NCBI GenBank assembly: GCA_009760855.2
Contig: WPIO01000004.1
Location: forward strand, 6,152,501-6,216,500
Length of the DNA stretch: 64,000 nucleotides
Source of the DNA: Cristatella mucedo
Taxonomy: Eukaryota > Bryozoa > Phylactolaemata > Cristatellidae
Reading direction: 5' to 3'
The position numbers and the translations under genes were made by a program. The notes below the pieces were generated by a model. That model was given only the letters and a program-made list of their open reading frames with translations. It had not been told where the DNA came from and ran no database searches. Below, one piece after another: positions 32,423-43,092 of the stretch (positions within the stretch are counted from its first letter, which is position 1; each line of letters begins with the position of its first letter).

Positions 32423-32820
32423 TGCTACCAGCCGCTTTTCGGAATCTAACTGTTTACCTATACTTGGTACAAACATGAAATTCTGTGGAGATCAAGCCTT
32501 TAGTTCGCCTGCTCCCAAAGCCTAGCAATCACTTCCGATTGCGTCACGGCATCTCCTGACTTGTCCAAATTTAAATACAAACTAAAACTGGATCCCTGTA
32601 ATTCGTCCTCTTTGTTCTCATGCGTGGTGACACTGTGCATGTTGCTGCTACACATACTTGCATGCTGACCTTATGCATGTCACCCCTAACTATGTTATCC
32701 TTGGTGTTTATTGAGAATGCTACCACTAACCATTCGATCGTGCTTCCTTTGCAGCAAATGTAAAGTACCTAGAAAGAGACTGAGCTCTCTTGGGGGCACT
32801 ATGTCAAATGTATAATAATT
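32423..32820 (+). mobile_element. LINE RT C-terminus and 3' UTR, right part
   Basis: This continues the copy begun at 32030: 'ccgcttttcggaatctaac', then the coding end near 32580, the 3' UTR with 'cgtggtgacactgtgcatg', and the terminus 'gagctctcttgggggcacta' near 32790. Confidence 0.87.
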
Positions 32821-32900
32821 GCCATCTCCGTGGACCGAAGATAATATGTCCATTCAGCTTGTACATGCACCGCAGATCAACTGTTATAGCTCAGAAGCAC

Positions 32901-33978
32901 AAATAATAACAGCAATATTAATAAAGAAACAATGAAACGATATTTGTATGGCGCCCTGAGAAACCGTTTCTCTTCACTGGGACTTGAAATGTACTAAAAA
33001 CGAAGTGTGGCGATTGCTAAGCTACAATGCACTATATTCCCCAGCATCAATAAGAACACAAAGAACAATTCAGATGGACGACGCAAATGCAACGAGAACA
33101 AGTTTAGGTGTTTAGCTTATTTCGAAATCTCACCATTTCAGGTTCGATTTCAAGCTTTAGGAACTTACTAAATGAAGGCACGGTTAACAAAAGGTTTAAG
33201 TTTTTCTAGAGGCACAGTCAAACAACCAGATTAGAATGGAGCGGGGAAGAGGGTGCCGGGGCCAGACTACTAAGCACTTCAGACAGATTTCATAATTAGC
33301 ACTTGCTTGCGTCTGGTGTCGTTAAGTAATAAACAAGTCAAATAACTTAGGGAATAGCTTGGCTAGTAATTAACCACGTTTAGCAGCCAGGAGGTCTCGA
33401 CCTTTGACGAAGGCGCGGTAAAAATCGATGAAGGTCTCCCCATTTTCCGAGTCTGGCCTTTACGCTCTCAGAGGCATGGCCCACGTAGGGGAATCTCTAC
33501 CGGACCGAACTTGCACTCGTCGCCTGCGTAAAAGCCAAGGTTAATTTCTCCGCCTTTCGTCAAAAGTGGCATTGGGTTCGCGTTTCGTATTCCTTAATTT
33601 TTGGCCCGCACACAAACTGTCACCCTAAAGTACGTATGAAATTCAGGGGTTTAAGAATAGTACCTATCAATAAGTCTGCGAAGCACCTCGGGCGGGCGCA
33701 GGGGGGGCCGGAGTAGGGCTGAAGCAACACCGAATGGCCAGCGAAAAATTGAAAGCGTCTGAAAGGAGAGGCAGCCGTCGTCCGCAGACTGGTGGGCCCA
33801 CGTACAATGTCCGCCGTGCTCACGTAAATGGAGCCAGTGGAGCTTGCAAAGATCTCCACTGGCTCCAGTGAGCTGGAGCTGGTAAAGTTCGCTCTATGGC
33901 GCATCGTTTAGTGCATGCGGATCAACGCACGCACAGGCTGAGCCTTTCTTTCGCACCGCTTCGCAGCAAATACAATTG
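32901..33978 (-). mobile_element. Long form of the split retroposon; second, diverged LINE family
   Basis: On the minus strand it begins near 33978 ('ttgctgcgaagcggtgcg') and ends at 32901 with an ATT-rich tail after 'cggtttctcagggcgccata'. At 33237-33113 a stretch resembles the end of LINE RT coding, with weak likeness to LKSFGDHAFSSYAPKAW. This suggests a LINE family different from the main one. The middle (33850-33240) matches nothing I know; one 94-codon frame (33904-33620) is open there. It is broken as a coding unit. Confidence 0.65.
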
Positions 33979-34350
33979 GGCTGACCAAGTGTGAGGAGGC
34001 CTGGGCATGTTATTCAAAGTATCACGCCCTTCACCACGACGTGAAAGCGGCTCTCACGACGACGGTCTCTGCACTTTAAGGGACTCGAGTCGCCGCCTGA
34101 ATAAGCGGCATGGCATCCAGGCTCTGCTTGACCTTGACCTTGCACTGGGAAGGCACCCAACGTATTGATAACCTTTGGGGAAATTCATTGCTCGGGTTTG
34201 CAGTGACATAGCAGGGCCTGGTCCTCAATTAAGTTTCTGAGGCTACAGATGTCTACCGAGCTGGTTTGTCTTCGTTTACATTTCCGAGAATATTTTCGTG
34301 TACGCCATCGCCCATTTTACATCAAATGGAACCAATCTCAACTGCAGGTC
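33979..34350. other. Unique sequence, nothing recognised
   Basis: Mixed-composition DNA with two adjoining 'tgaccttgacctt' words at about 34127-34142. No repeat match or gene. Confidence 0.4.
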
Positions 34351-34359
34351 TGCAGCGTT

Positions 34360-34645
34360 ACGATATGTACAAAGAAGTAAAACAATACCGGTTAATCACA
34401 GCGTTTAGTTGGTTCGCGTGATTCTTCCTGTGTGTGCTTTTGCAAGGTGACACTGTGCACGGTGGTACTAAGCATGTCTCAATTTGAACCGTATATGTCA
34501 CATCTAAAATTGTTATGTGTGATGGCATTGCAAATGTTACTACTAAACTTGCTTTCTTGACAGAATCAGTCAAGTGCCCTGAAAGAGCTTCAGCTCACTG
34601 AGGGTGCTATACAATCGTATTACAAATATTTCTATTACCCGAGTC
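34360..34645 (+). mobile_element. Old LINE 3' UTR
   Basis: Weak but ordered similarity on the plus strand: 'gttcgcgtgattcttcctgt', 'gtgacactgtgcacgg', 'ccgtatatgtcacatct' and the terminus 'gagggtgctatacaatcgta'. It is an older copy of the main or a related family. Confidence 0.65.
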
Positions 34646-34744
34646 GCATGAGGTAAGGTAACCAGCCGCCTGACAGTCGCTTAGGACATACTCGGCCAAC
34701 TTTAGAACTTTCTCGTTGAATGTTAAGCTACTAGTGACTACGAA

Positions 34745-34822
34745 GCAGAGTGAATTCTGATGAGATTGAGTTCTCTGGAGGTGCAGTACGAATGTTTTAT
34801 CATCGCTATTATTATTTTCATT
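34745..34822 (+). mobile_element. LINE 3' terminus fragment
   Basis: 'gattgagttctctggaggtg' then 'cagtacgaatg' and an ATT-rich tail is the plus-strand terminus. It directly adjoins a minus-strand RT fragment. Confidence 0.6.
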
Positions 34823-34825
34823 AAC

Positions 34826-35005
34826 AGTGGGCAGGAGATATGCTGGCAGAGCCGATTTTGAATATTCAGTTTCTCAATTTCGGATTCGCACTCGGTTGCC
34901 GGTAACGAGTAGGTTGGTTTTATCTTCATTTAATGTGAGCACGATTTCTGCCATCCATGTGCGGATGTCAGCAAAACGCGCAGCACGGGTGTGCAGAGAC
35001 TTCGT
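34826..35005 (-). mobile_element. LINE RT fragment (motif D region)
   Basis: The plus-strand text 'gccatccatgtgcggatgtc' and 'ggttttatcttcatttaatg' matches the antisense of the family block encoding 'IRTWMAANFLKLNDDKTNL'. Both ends are cut. Stops show that it is dead. Confidence 0.78.
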
Positions 35006-35466
35006 TTTGCTGAACGGCTGAGGCGGATCATGCATCGTGATCTTGCATGGCCAGCGTCCATTCTTGGTTGACCTAGTTTGGTTGACCTTGAACCTTGGTT
35101 GACCTTGATTAATCTAGTAGTCGAAGAGATCATCCTTGCCTTTCGTTCACTCAGACGCAGCAGCGGAGTGTACTGATGATGCGCCGGACGGACGTAATCG
35201 CTTCGCCCACACGCTTTGCGGAATTGATCCTCATTGTGACGCGATGAGGCTGCAAGATACGCTGTAGCCGCCATAATGAACGTTTGTTCATTTGTAGCCG
35301 AGCTCCCAAACCGCGCCTGTGCAAGCCTACGATTGGGTTTAATTAAAATCCGGGAGCTCACAAACGTTTACTGCCTCACAAACTGCTCGTCTTCTTTCGC
35401 TGCCGCACACCTGGCGGCGAATGCGCGCGTCCTTAGAGTTAATTTCGCTGTCGTGCGTGCGCCGTC

Positions 35467-35507
35467 GTTCATTGCCTGCCGACGATTTCAGCCGGCAGGC
35501 AATGAAC
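35467..35507. repeat. Perfect 15-bp inverted repeat
   Basis: 'gttcattgcctgccg' at 35467-35481 pairs with 'cggcaggcaatgaac' at 35493-35507 around an 11-base loop. It could form a hairpin in RNA or a cruciform in DNA. No U-run follows, and the setting is eukaryotic, so it is not called a terminator. Confidence 0.9.
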
Positions 35508-35556
35508 GCGCTCGCGCGTGCACGTAGACGCCCAGCCGACTCTACGCACGGGGCGT

Positions 35557-35587
35557 CTCGGGATCTGGCAGGGCGCCAGATCCCGAG
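35557..35587. repeat. Perfect 13-bp inverted repeat
   Basis: 'ctcgggatctggc' pairs with 'gccagatcccgag' around a 5-base loop. It lies 49 bp after the previous hairpin. Confidence 0.9.
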
Positions 35588-36231
35588 ATTTCTCTCACGT
35601 TGCTATCGTGCCCTGCAGAGCCTCGGCGTGCCCTCGGGCGGCGGCAGCGGCGGCAGCGGCGGCGGCTCATCTTTCAGCTTCGCGAACTCAATCATGCCTC
35701 GCGCCTCGTGCCTCGCTATTGCTTCGACCTCGCTATCGATAGCGAAGCTTATCGTACCTCGCGCCTCGCCGCCGCCTCGTAGGACCGAGTCGCGCTCGCG
35801 ACGGCTCGACGTCGTGGACCGTGACGTGACTGGAGAGCCGACGAGGAGCGTGGTTGAGAACTGCCACTCGGCGAATGCGACCGTTGTGTGCTCTCTCAAA
35901 ATCTCTCGACCGTCGAGCGCTCTCTCGCAATCTCTCGCAATATCTCGCTGTCTTCTCGAGGCTGCGCCTCGCCAGTCGCGAGCAGTCGCTTCGATAGCGT
36001 CGGGTCGGTGTGCCTCATTCCGACTACTTCCGATCGCGGCTCACTGGAGGAGGTCTGGCCAAGTCCTGAAAATCAAACGAAAGACTCGACGAGACGCATG
36101 AGACGAGGTGCGTGATGTATGCTGCTCACACGCGTGCATCGCTTCCGCGGCGGCGTAGCGCAATTCAGCAAGCAAGCGTAGGTGACTTTTTCGGATTATA
36201 CAGCGAGTCCAAATATTAAGGGAACGGGGAA

Positions 36232-36368
36232 GAAATTATTTGGCTTATTTCTAAATCTCACCATTTCAGGTTCGATTTCAAGCTTTAGGAAGTTAATAAA
36301 TAAAGGCACGGTTAATAAAAGGTTTAAGGTTTTTTAGAGGCACAGTCAAAAGACCAGATTAAAATGGA
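36232..36368 (-). mobile_element. Second-family LINE fragment
   Basis: Nearly collinear with 33113-33237: 'aaatctcaccatttcaggtt', 'cgatttcaagctttagga' and 'gaggcacagtcaaa' are shared. It is a second copy of the more diverged LINE family's RT C-terminal end, orientation inferred from that copy. Confidence 0.7.
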
Positions 36369-36555
36369 CATGTAGGCGTGACATCATCTGGCGCTATGTG
36401 GATTTATCGTTATTATTATTATCAATGGTCTGGTCTTGCGTTCATTTAAATTAGGCAAGCAAGTGCCTAGAGCTCTCGCCGATGCCACGACGACGCCGGC
36501 TACGAGGAATAAAATGAGATTCTTGCAACTGCTTCTGGTGTCCGAAAAGTTCGTC

Positions 36556-36855
36556 CTCAGAAGGAACTTAAAAACACACCTATTTTTAGGACAGCATTTA
36601 GTGAGTCCCTGTGATTCGTCCTTCATGTGCTAATGCGTGCTGACACTGTGCATGCTGCCACTAACCACATTTGCATGCTGACCCTGTGCATGTCACCCCT
36701 AACCATGTTATTCATTTTGTTTGTTTATCAAGCATGATATTAATTACCATTCGATTTGCATTTCCCTTTGCAGCAAATGTAAAGCACCTAGAAAGAGATT
36801 GTTCTCTGAGGGTGCTTTATCAAGTGCATTATTATTATATATTATTATTATGGAA
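36556..36855 (+). mobile_element. LINE 3' UTR with (ATT)n tail
   Basis: A well preserved plus-strand 3' end from 'aaggaacttaaaaacacacc' (last RT codons) through both 'ctgacactgtgcatgctgcc' and 'ctgaccctgtgcatgtcacc' phrases to the tail at 36828-36852. Confidence 0.9.
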
Positions 36856-36931
36856 ACGCCAACAGAGAGCCGCCGCCGCCGCCGATCTATTGTAATTGGT
36901 GTCGGCGGCAGTCAAGCAGAATGAGGAGAAT

Positions 36932-36969
<38 letters not shown>
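36932..36969. repeat. (GA)n microsatellite
   Basis: A short GA run of about 38 bp with no further structure. Confidence 0.9.
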
Positions 36970-36971
<2 letters not shown>

Positions 36972-37099
36972 CAGAGAACAAAGCTACTGATACATAGAAA
37001 TACAGAGTTATACACACCGGCAACCTGGTGGTATCGAACTCAACTCTTCTTCGGATATTAGTCCCTCTTCCAATCAGCCAACGTCCTTAGAGATTCCAG

Positions 37100-39060
37100 G
37101 TAACGCGCTCGAAATGCGCTCGCTGTGGCCCAGTTGGCCACTGACGCCACTGACCGCGACAGCTGCATCCGGTCGATGCGGCGGCGGCGGCAGCAGCCTG
37201 TCAGCCACCGCTGTGCGTCAACACTTTCAAGAGAGTGCGGTCGCGATTCAGCGAGACCACCTGCCGCAGGACGCCGCGCTCTCGCTAGCCGACGCTAATT
37301 GCGCCGATCTCTCCTCTCAACCTCAGCGCTCTAATGCGCTTGCTCGTCACGATCCAGGGAGCGAGTCCGTCGGCGGCAGGCGACCAATCCTTCATTTCAA
37401 GCTACGAGCGAATCGCACGACATCTACTTCACTTTTCACTCACTGCATGCCCGTCAGTCATTTGAAGGATCGTATACCGCAAAGCTTGCGAAGCTTGCTC
37501 GACTCTGGCCGAGGATTGGCCAGCGGAGGGCGCCACCAACGCCAAGCGAGGGCGACACCAAGCGGCTGCAGGCTGAGCCGACGGGAGCGCTTTTTCGGAG
37601 AGCAAGCGACGCTGCGCTGGCGTGAACCTCTCCGCTGACGTACGTCGACCAAAGTCTTGCGCCTAGCCCAGAGCTCTCGCAGCCGCCGCTGCGGCGGCGG
37701 CGGCGGCGAGAGCTCGGTCGACGGCGGAGCGGAAGCTGCAGCACGCGGCCTCGCCAGGCGCGGGTGTGTTCGGTTTCGCGAGCCTCGCTGCCCCGAGGAT
37801 GGCGCTTTGCTGTTCGGCGGCGGCTGTGGCGGCGGCGGCGACGAGCTGCTGCAGCAGCAGAAGCTCCCGCGTCCACGCCGCCCTCGCCAGTTCGGTCGGC
37901 GGCGATGCGCCGGCTCGCGCGAGAAATGGGTCGAATAAGAAATGGGTCGTAGAAATTGCAGCGCTGCCGGACGGTAAAAGTCCAAGGGTAAAGACGGGGC
38001 GGCTCGGAATTCTGCGAGCGGCGCGCGAGAAATGGGTCGAATAAGAAATGGGTCGTAGAAATTGCAGCTCTGCCGGCCGGTAAAAGTACAAGGGTAAATA
38101 CAGGGGCGGCTCGGAATTCTGCGAGCGGCGCCCGAGAAATGGGTCGAATAAGAAATGGGTCGTAGAAATTGCAGCGCTGCCGGCCGGTAAAAGTCCAAGG
38201 GTAAAGACGGGGGCGGCTCGGAATTCTGCAAGCGGCTCGTGAGAAGTGGGTCGAATAAGAAATGGGTCGTAGAAATTGCAGCGCTGCACACGCACGCGAA
38301 CGCACGCACGCACACACGCGAGCGCATACATATATAGGAGTTTCGTAAATCATCGCAGACGATACGACGAAGAGACGGGCGAGAATGACTTGAGCTTTTT
38401 TTATGCCGCTCGCGGCAGCGCCCGCTTGCGAGAGGCCAGTGGGCGGCCGCTGTGCAAACGCCAGAGAGAACGAGCTACGAAAGATTGACGATTCTGAGGT
38501 CCATGGCCACGGCCGATGACGGAGAGGGCGCCGGTGGCGTCGGCTGCGGCGGCGGAGGAATAAAGGAGGGCGTGTAAAGCGCAAGAGAGCAAGCGCAGCT
38601 CTTCTGCGCCGCATCGTCGTTAACGTGCGAGCAAGAGCGAGCGGCAGATTTGCGGCCTGGGTCAGGGACACGCGGTTAACTAAGGTTGGGGGCGCGGGTT
38701 AACTAGGCAAGCGGATATAAGGAAGCAAGCCGGGACCATAGGAACGGGCTACGCAAGCGGGGAAGGAAGGAAGACGAGAGCACGCACGCGTGGCTCACGC
38801 AGAAGCTCGAGGAAAACACGCAGGATGCGAAGCATGATGGGAAGGTATGTCGCGTGGCGGGGTGGAGGGAGAAGGGAGCGAGCGCTCGACTCGAAAAGGC
38901 CCTCGCGTCTCTCACTGGCGCTCTGCTGCCGACGCGCCGCCGCCGCCGGCAGCAGAGCGACAAGGCGGCGCTGCTTTGACGTGCGCGGGCTCGCAATCGG
39001 CGTGAGCGAGCGAGTGAGTGCAGCCGCTGGCTCGGACTTCCGGTCGCAGTGCCGAGTTCG
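37100..39060. promoter_or_regulatory. CpG-dense block
   Basis: Nearly 2 kb rich in CpG and GCC/CGG triplets. The longest minus-strand frame here, 405 codons (38671-37454), runs through a minisatellite in which all three minus frames are open, so it is probably fortuitous. An ETS-like 'cggacttccgg' lies near 39033. Promoter function is possible but unproven. Confidence 0.3.
37921..38287. repeat. 107-bp minisatellite, about 3.4 copies
   Basis: Units begin 'gagaaatgggtcgaataaga' at 37921, 38027, 38134 and 38241; the last is partial. Each contains 'aatgggtcgtagaaattgca', 'taaaagtccaagggtaaa' and 'cggctcggaattctgc'. Within a unit the word 'gaaatgggtcg' occurs twice. The last unit breaks into a CA/CG-rich simple repeat. 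Confidence 0.93.
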
Positions 39061-39389
39061 GATGGCAGCGGAGGCGCTGGGATCAGCTCAAGTGAAAAAT
39101 ATGGAGAGAAAGTGTCAACCTCATCCAGCGTTCCCAGCTAATGGCGGTCAGAGAGGTGCCACACAGTCAGTCACTCGCTTCACTACATAGGTTGTTGACA
39201 AGGATTGTTCCACTGCAGTGCACTCAAACGCTCGGCGGACGCGAAAAGCCACGTCGGACAATGGTTGCCACCATGACGTTTGCCGCCACCTTTCCGAGAG
39301 TGCCCCACAAAGATACCTTCGGCGGGATCATTTTGTCCACGTAATCCACCCTCGAGGGCTCTTGGCACAGCATGAAGCTTTTACAAGTG

Positions 39390-41095
39390 CGAAAGTGCAT
39401 ATCTGCAAGCGCGTTCGACGCAGCTCTCCGAAAACATGGCGGCCAGCAAGTTCCCTCTATTCTACGGAGCCTGCGTTAAGAAACGGCGGGACCCGCGGGC
39501 AGGAGAGAACTCGCCGAACGGCGTCAACGCTGGATGAATGAAACGCGTTTACCTTGGAAACGGCAGCGGCGGCTACGCCTGAAGCACCCAATCGAGGCCA
39601 GCCGCCTTGCTGAGGCCTCGATTTGACTGGCGAAGCCTCGATTTGACTGGCGGAGCGACGGAGCGGGGCGTCTGTGCGGTCCTTTCATAAGCGGAGGCGT
39701 TCTCAGTCGCAAGCTAATTCACAAAAGGAACCGCTGTAAAGCAGCCGCCGCGAGAATGCGCAGCGAGCGGGCAATGCGGCCGCAGGCGCGGTCTGACGCA
39801 ACAACGTAACCTTGACCTTGCGCTTGCTGGGCAACCGTTTCGCGGATGGTGCAGCGAGCGGAGAGCTGTCATGCTATCCTAGCTCTTAGCACCGCACGAG
39901 ATTGATAGTATGAGCTTGATGTTATGTACGAGTATTTGTGTGAGCGGTCGCACACCCAAAGATTGAGCCGACACGATGGCAGGCAGGTGTATTACTAACA
40001 ATCGCAGGAAGCCACGCTAGAGCTAACGACTGCCATGGCCGTCCTTCAGCCACTTCCGCCGGCGCATTAGGCTCTCTCGGCCTAGCTGACCCAACAGTAA
40101 GCCAGCGTGACGCGGCTCAGGCGGCGGCGACGCCCCGACTGACAAAGCGAACGTACGTCAGCGCGCTCGCGGAATATTATTCGACGTAAAGCGGCACGAA
40201 ACGAGAGAGCGGCACGAGATGAGAGGGGCGGCACGCAGGCTGAGTGAGATGGCGAAGAGAAAGGAAGTGCAGTGTACGAATAGAAAAACGGAATAGCGAA
40301 AGACTGAGTGTCGCCAAATAGCCGGCTGTCCGTTGTCGAAGGCAGCGCGGACGCCGATGACACCTGGCGGATGCCGACGGACTACTTGCGAGGAGTGCTG
40401 CGAGGTACGCGCGCTCGCGGCGGAAGTTCGTCGCGCGAAGAAAGTGCCGTGCCAATCCTCGCGCTCGCCCAGCGTCGACTGACGCGAGACGGCTCGAGCG
40501 CGCGTCCCCGCCTTCAGGCCGCTCATGCCAGCAACGTCGACGACCGCGCAGGCGCCAATCATTCGGCGGCAGCGAGGCGCGGAGACATAACAAAGGACAA
40601 GAGAATGGCACAGTTGAGGGCTCGATCAGTTCCCTCGTTTGTGCATCGTTTGTGTTTTTGGGACTGGATTGGAGACGCTGGAGGATTGGACTTGGATTGG
40701 AGGACTGGGATTGGAGACGCTGGAGGTGCGTCGAAGCCCGTCTCAGCCTGCCGCATCATCTCCGGCGGATATCGCGAAAATTGCCGCGGTGCGCGCGGTC
40801 GGCACTGTACTGCTCGTTTTCTGAGGCTACGCTACCGACGCTACTGACGAACCTGCCAGCGACGGAGCGGCCGCTCGAACGGCGCCAGCGGCGTCCCGTC
40901 CCCCCCCCCCCGCGCGGCCCCTTCGGGCCTCCCGCCGGCCAATCCTCGTCATCGGTGGCCGTGTCGTCGTTGGTGAGCGAGCGACCGCCTCGCTGGGCCG
41001 GACAGAGCGCAAGCGGTGGAGCTTTGCAGGCACTCAACAGCGGCCATGATGTACACGCGGAGCGGCTCTGCGGCCCAGAGTTCGCATCAGCTTAA
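39390..41095. promoter_or_regulatory. CpG-dense region
   Basis: GC- and CpG-rich DNA with many overlapping open frames on both strands (up to 179 codons) and no recognisable domain. It includes 'aaccttgaccttgcgc' at 39808, a small GGATTGGA-type minisatellite at 40661-40726 and a C12 run at 40900-40911. No gene can be assigned. Confidence 0.28.
40661..40726. repeat. Small GGATTGGAGACGCTGGA minisatellite
   Basis: 'ggactggattggagacgctg' and a variant recur two to three times with shorter 'ttggattggagga' links. Confidence 0.75.
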
Positions 41096-41161
41096 ATGCC
41101 AATGCCGATGATGAAACGGCCTGCGATTGAGAACTGTGAGCTTGGCTGCTTAGCTATAACT

Positions 41162-41580
41162 GTAATAATAATAATAATAATAATTCATTTGATAAAGCAC
41201 CCTCAGAGAACTTAATCTCTCTCTAGGCGCTTTACATTTGCTGTAAAGTGAAATGCAATTGAATGGTAAGTAAAATCATGCTTGAAAAACAAACGAAATG
41301 AATAATATAGTAGGGGTGACATGCACAGGGTCAGCATACAAATGTGGTTAGTGGCAGCATGCACAGTGTCAGCACGCATAAGCACATCAAGGACGAATCA
41401 CAGGGACCCACTAAATGCTGTCCTAAATAGGTGTGTTTTTAGGTTCCTTTTAAATGTGGTCAGGTCAGGGGATGTTCTGACGCAGGTCGGGAGGGAGTTC
41501 CAGGCTTTGGGAGCATATGAACTAAATGCACGGTCTCCAAAGGATTTAAGGTTTGTACGAGGTATTTCTAGACTGCTGTG
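41162..41580 (-). mobile_element. LINE 3' end: RT C-terminus and 3' UTR
   Basis: Minus-strand copy with the AAT tail at 41164-41184, an intact 3' UTR, and RT coding end up to 41580. Its structure is the same as at 18735-19130. It is truncated at almost the same coding position as that copy. Confidence 0.9.
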
Positions 41581-42195
41581 AACCGCTTACGAGATAGCTG
41601 GGATAAGCTGTGAGGTTTATGAGCATCGCGGTTTATTGCTACGTATGAACGAGATCGTTTGCTAAGTATTGCTATGCATGACCTACGCTTGCCTTGTATG
41701 ACTCACGACCTGGCCATTATTTAAGGCTTGTGCCTAACCGCAGTCGCTCTCTTGGAGCCGTCGGTCGAAGAGTCGCTGAGGAGCGGGAGTGACAGTATAC
41801 GAGCCTGCATACCATAGCATAGCATAGCATACGAGTCTGCTGAAAGTCACCGCATCGACCGTAATGTATGGGTTTTTGCAGTTCGTGCGCAATATCGAGT
41901 GCTGCATCGCCGTCGTTGGCATATTTCGAGCATTGCAGGCTTTTGCACAGTGCACGTTTCGTGCCAATATCCGAACTAGCGAGGCTCACGCGCGGTCGTA
42001 ACAACGAGTCTGGAATCGCAACGGGCTGCCCATTTCGTGGCGTCGGCATTTGTGCGGCCTCGGTCTTAAACTGTCGCGTAATCTGTTCCTGGCCTGTGCG
42101 ATTCAGAAACCGTTAACAAGGATTGTCAGTCCTAGTCCGGCCGGTTTTGCCAGTGCCATCTATACGCCGGCAAGTGGTCGTCAGGCGGAGTGGCC
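41581..42195. other. Unique sequence, nothing recognised
   Basis: About 0.6 kb. A five-fold 'atagc' run ('accatagcatagcatagcat') is at 41810-41830. No gene or repeat family is recognised. Confidence 0.4.
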
Positions 42196-42199
42196 TTGG

Positions 42200-42995
42200 G
42201 ACCGGCATAACATAATAATATGATAATGCGTTTGCATAGTGCCCTCATGGAACTTAACTCTTTCTAAGCACTTTACGTATGCAGCAGAGAAAGCATAATC
42301 GATGCAAATAACAAAAGCGTTATTAGGGGTGACATGTATAGTGTTAGCATGTAAAATATAGTTAGTGGTAGCATGCATGAAGAAGTCTGTTGGCTACCGA
42401 ATGCGCGCCGAAAGCCGCTTAGGCTGTGAGTGCGCTTCGCAAAACTCTTCTTCGTAACACCCACGTGGTCCTTGAGACTTTGTGGAGTTACAGACGGAGA
42501 TACGTGAACAGTGTCAGGACGCATACGTAGTATACAGGTGAAAAATCGTAAGGACCCATCGAATGCTGTGAAAAACACAGTTTTGCGTTTTTTCAGCTTC
42601 CCTTTTTAATGTCAATAATTCAGTGGATGTCGTGATGTAAGTCGGGAGCTAGTTTCCGGCTTTGGGAGCATGCGAACTACAGCCACGATCTTTAAAAGAT
42701 GCATTTAAGGTTCGTACGAAGTATAGCTATACGATTTTGAGTCAGAAAAGCGGGCGGTACGATACCTAGCCTGTTGAGGAGTAGGTCTGATGGGTAGGCT
42801 GATGATCAAAGATCTTTGGTAGAGTAGGTCTGATAGGTAGGCTGTGGTCAAAGAACTAAGGGACCTGAAAGTGAGTGCTAGATGCTTGAAGTCGACAGGC
42901 TGCTTCACTGAGAGCCAGAGCAGATCGGCGAGAAGTGGTGTGCGATATGGCAACTGCGACGCTCACGACAGACAAGCCTGGCTGCCGAGTTAACA
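42200..42995 (-). mobile_element. LINE 3' part, interrupted by R2
   Basis: Minus-strand LINE with terminus at 42205-42290, 3' UTR broken at 42380 by R2 and resuming at 42505 ('cagtgtcaggacgcatacg'). The RT C-terminal end then runs to about 42995. At 42780-42850 the 'gtaggtctgatgggtaggct' segment is duplicated in tandem. Several frameshifts are present. Confidence 0.85.
42383..42504 (+). repeat. Dispersed repeat R2, partial, inside a LINE 3' UTR
   Basis: It matches the last ~125 bp of the longer R2 copies ('gaagtctgttggctaccgaa' to 'gagttacagacggagatacg'). It is placed exactly between the two halves of the LINE phrase 'gcatgcacagtgtcag'. Confidence 0.8.
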
Positions 42996-43092
42996 TCGCC
43001 AGACGACATCGCTTACTCACGATTGCGTAGTGGCCGACGGTGCTGCGGCAATGTCGAGCAGACGCCACTACGAGCCGGCGGAACTCTCAACC

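Larger units (their letters stand above)
35120..36140. promoter_or_regulatory. CpG-dense block with perfect hairpins
   Basis: CpG-rich DNA with a 226-codon plus-strand frame (35421-36101) that is Ser/Arg/Ala-rich and opposed by minus-strand frames of 98 and 65 codons. It matches no known family. The text holds two perfect inverted repeats and a self-complementary 14-mer 'cgctatcgatagcg' near 35731. It could be a promoter or first-exon region. Confidence 0.3.

Noticed and set aside
37454-38671. 405-codon minus-strand open frame as a gene
   Set aside because: It runs through a minisatellite that is open in all three minus frames, in CpG-dense DNA where stops are rare. No known domain and no clear start context.
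39240-39480. THAP-like zinc-finger domain (TFPRVPHKD ... VPSIL wording)
   Set aside because: The zinc-binding Cys and His residues do not line up, and a stop lies in the middle of the frame. The likeness is too weak to keep.
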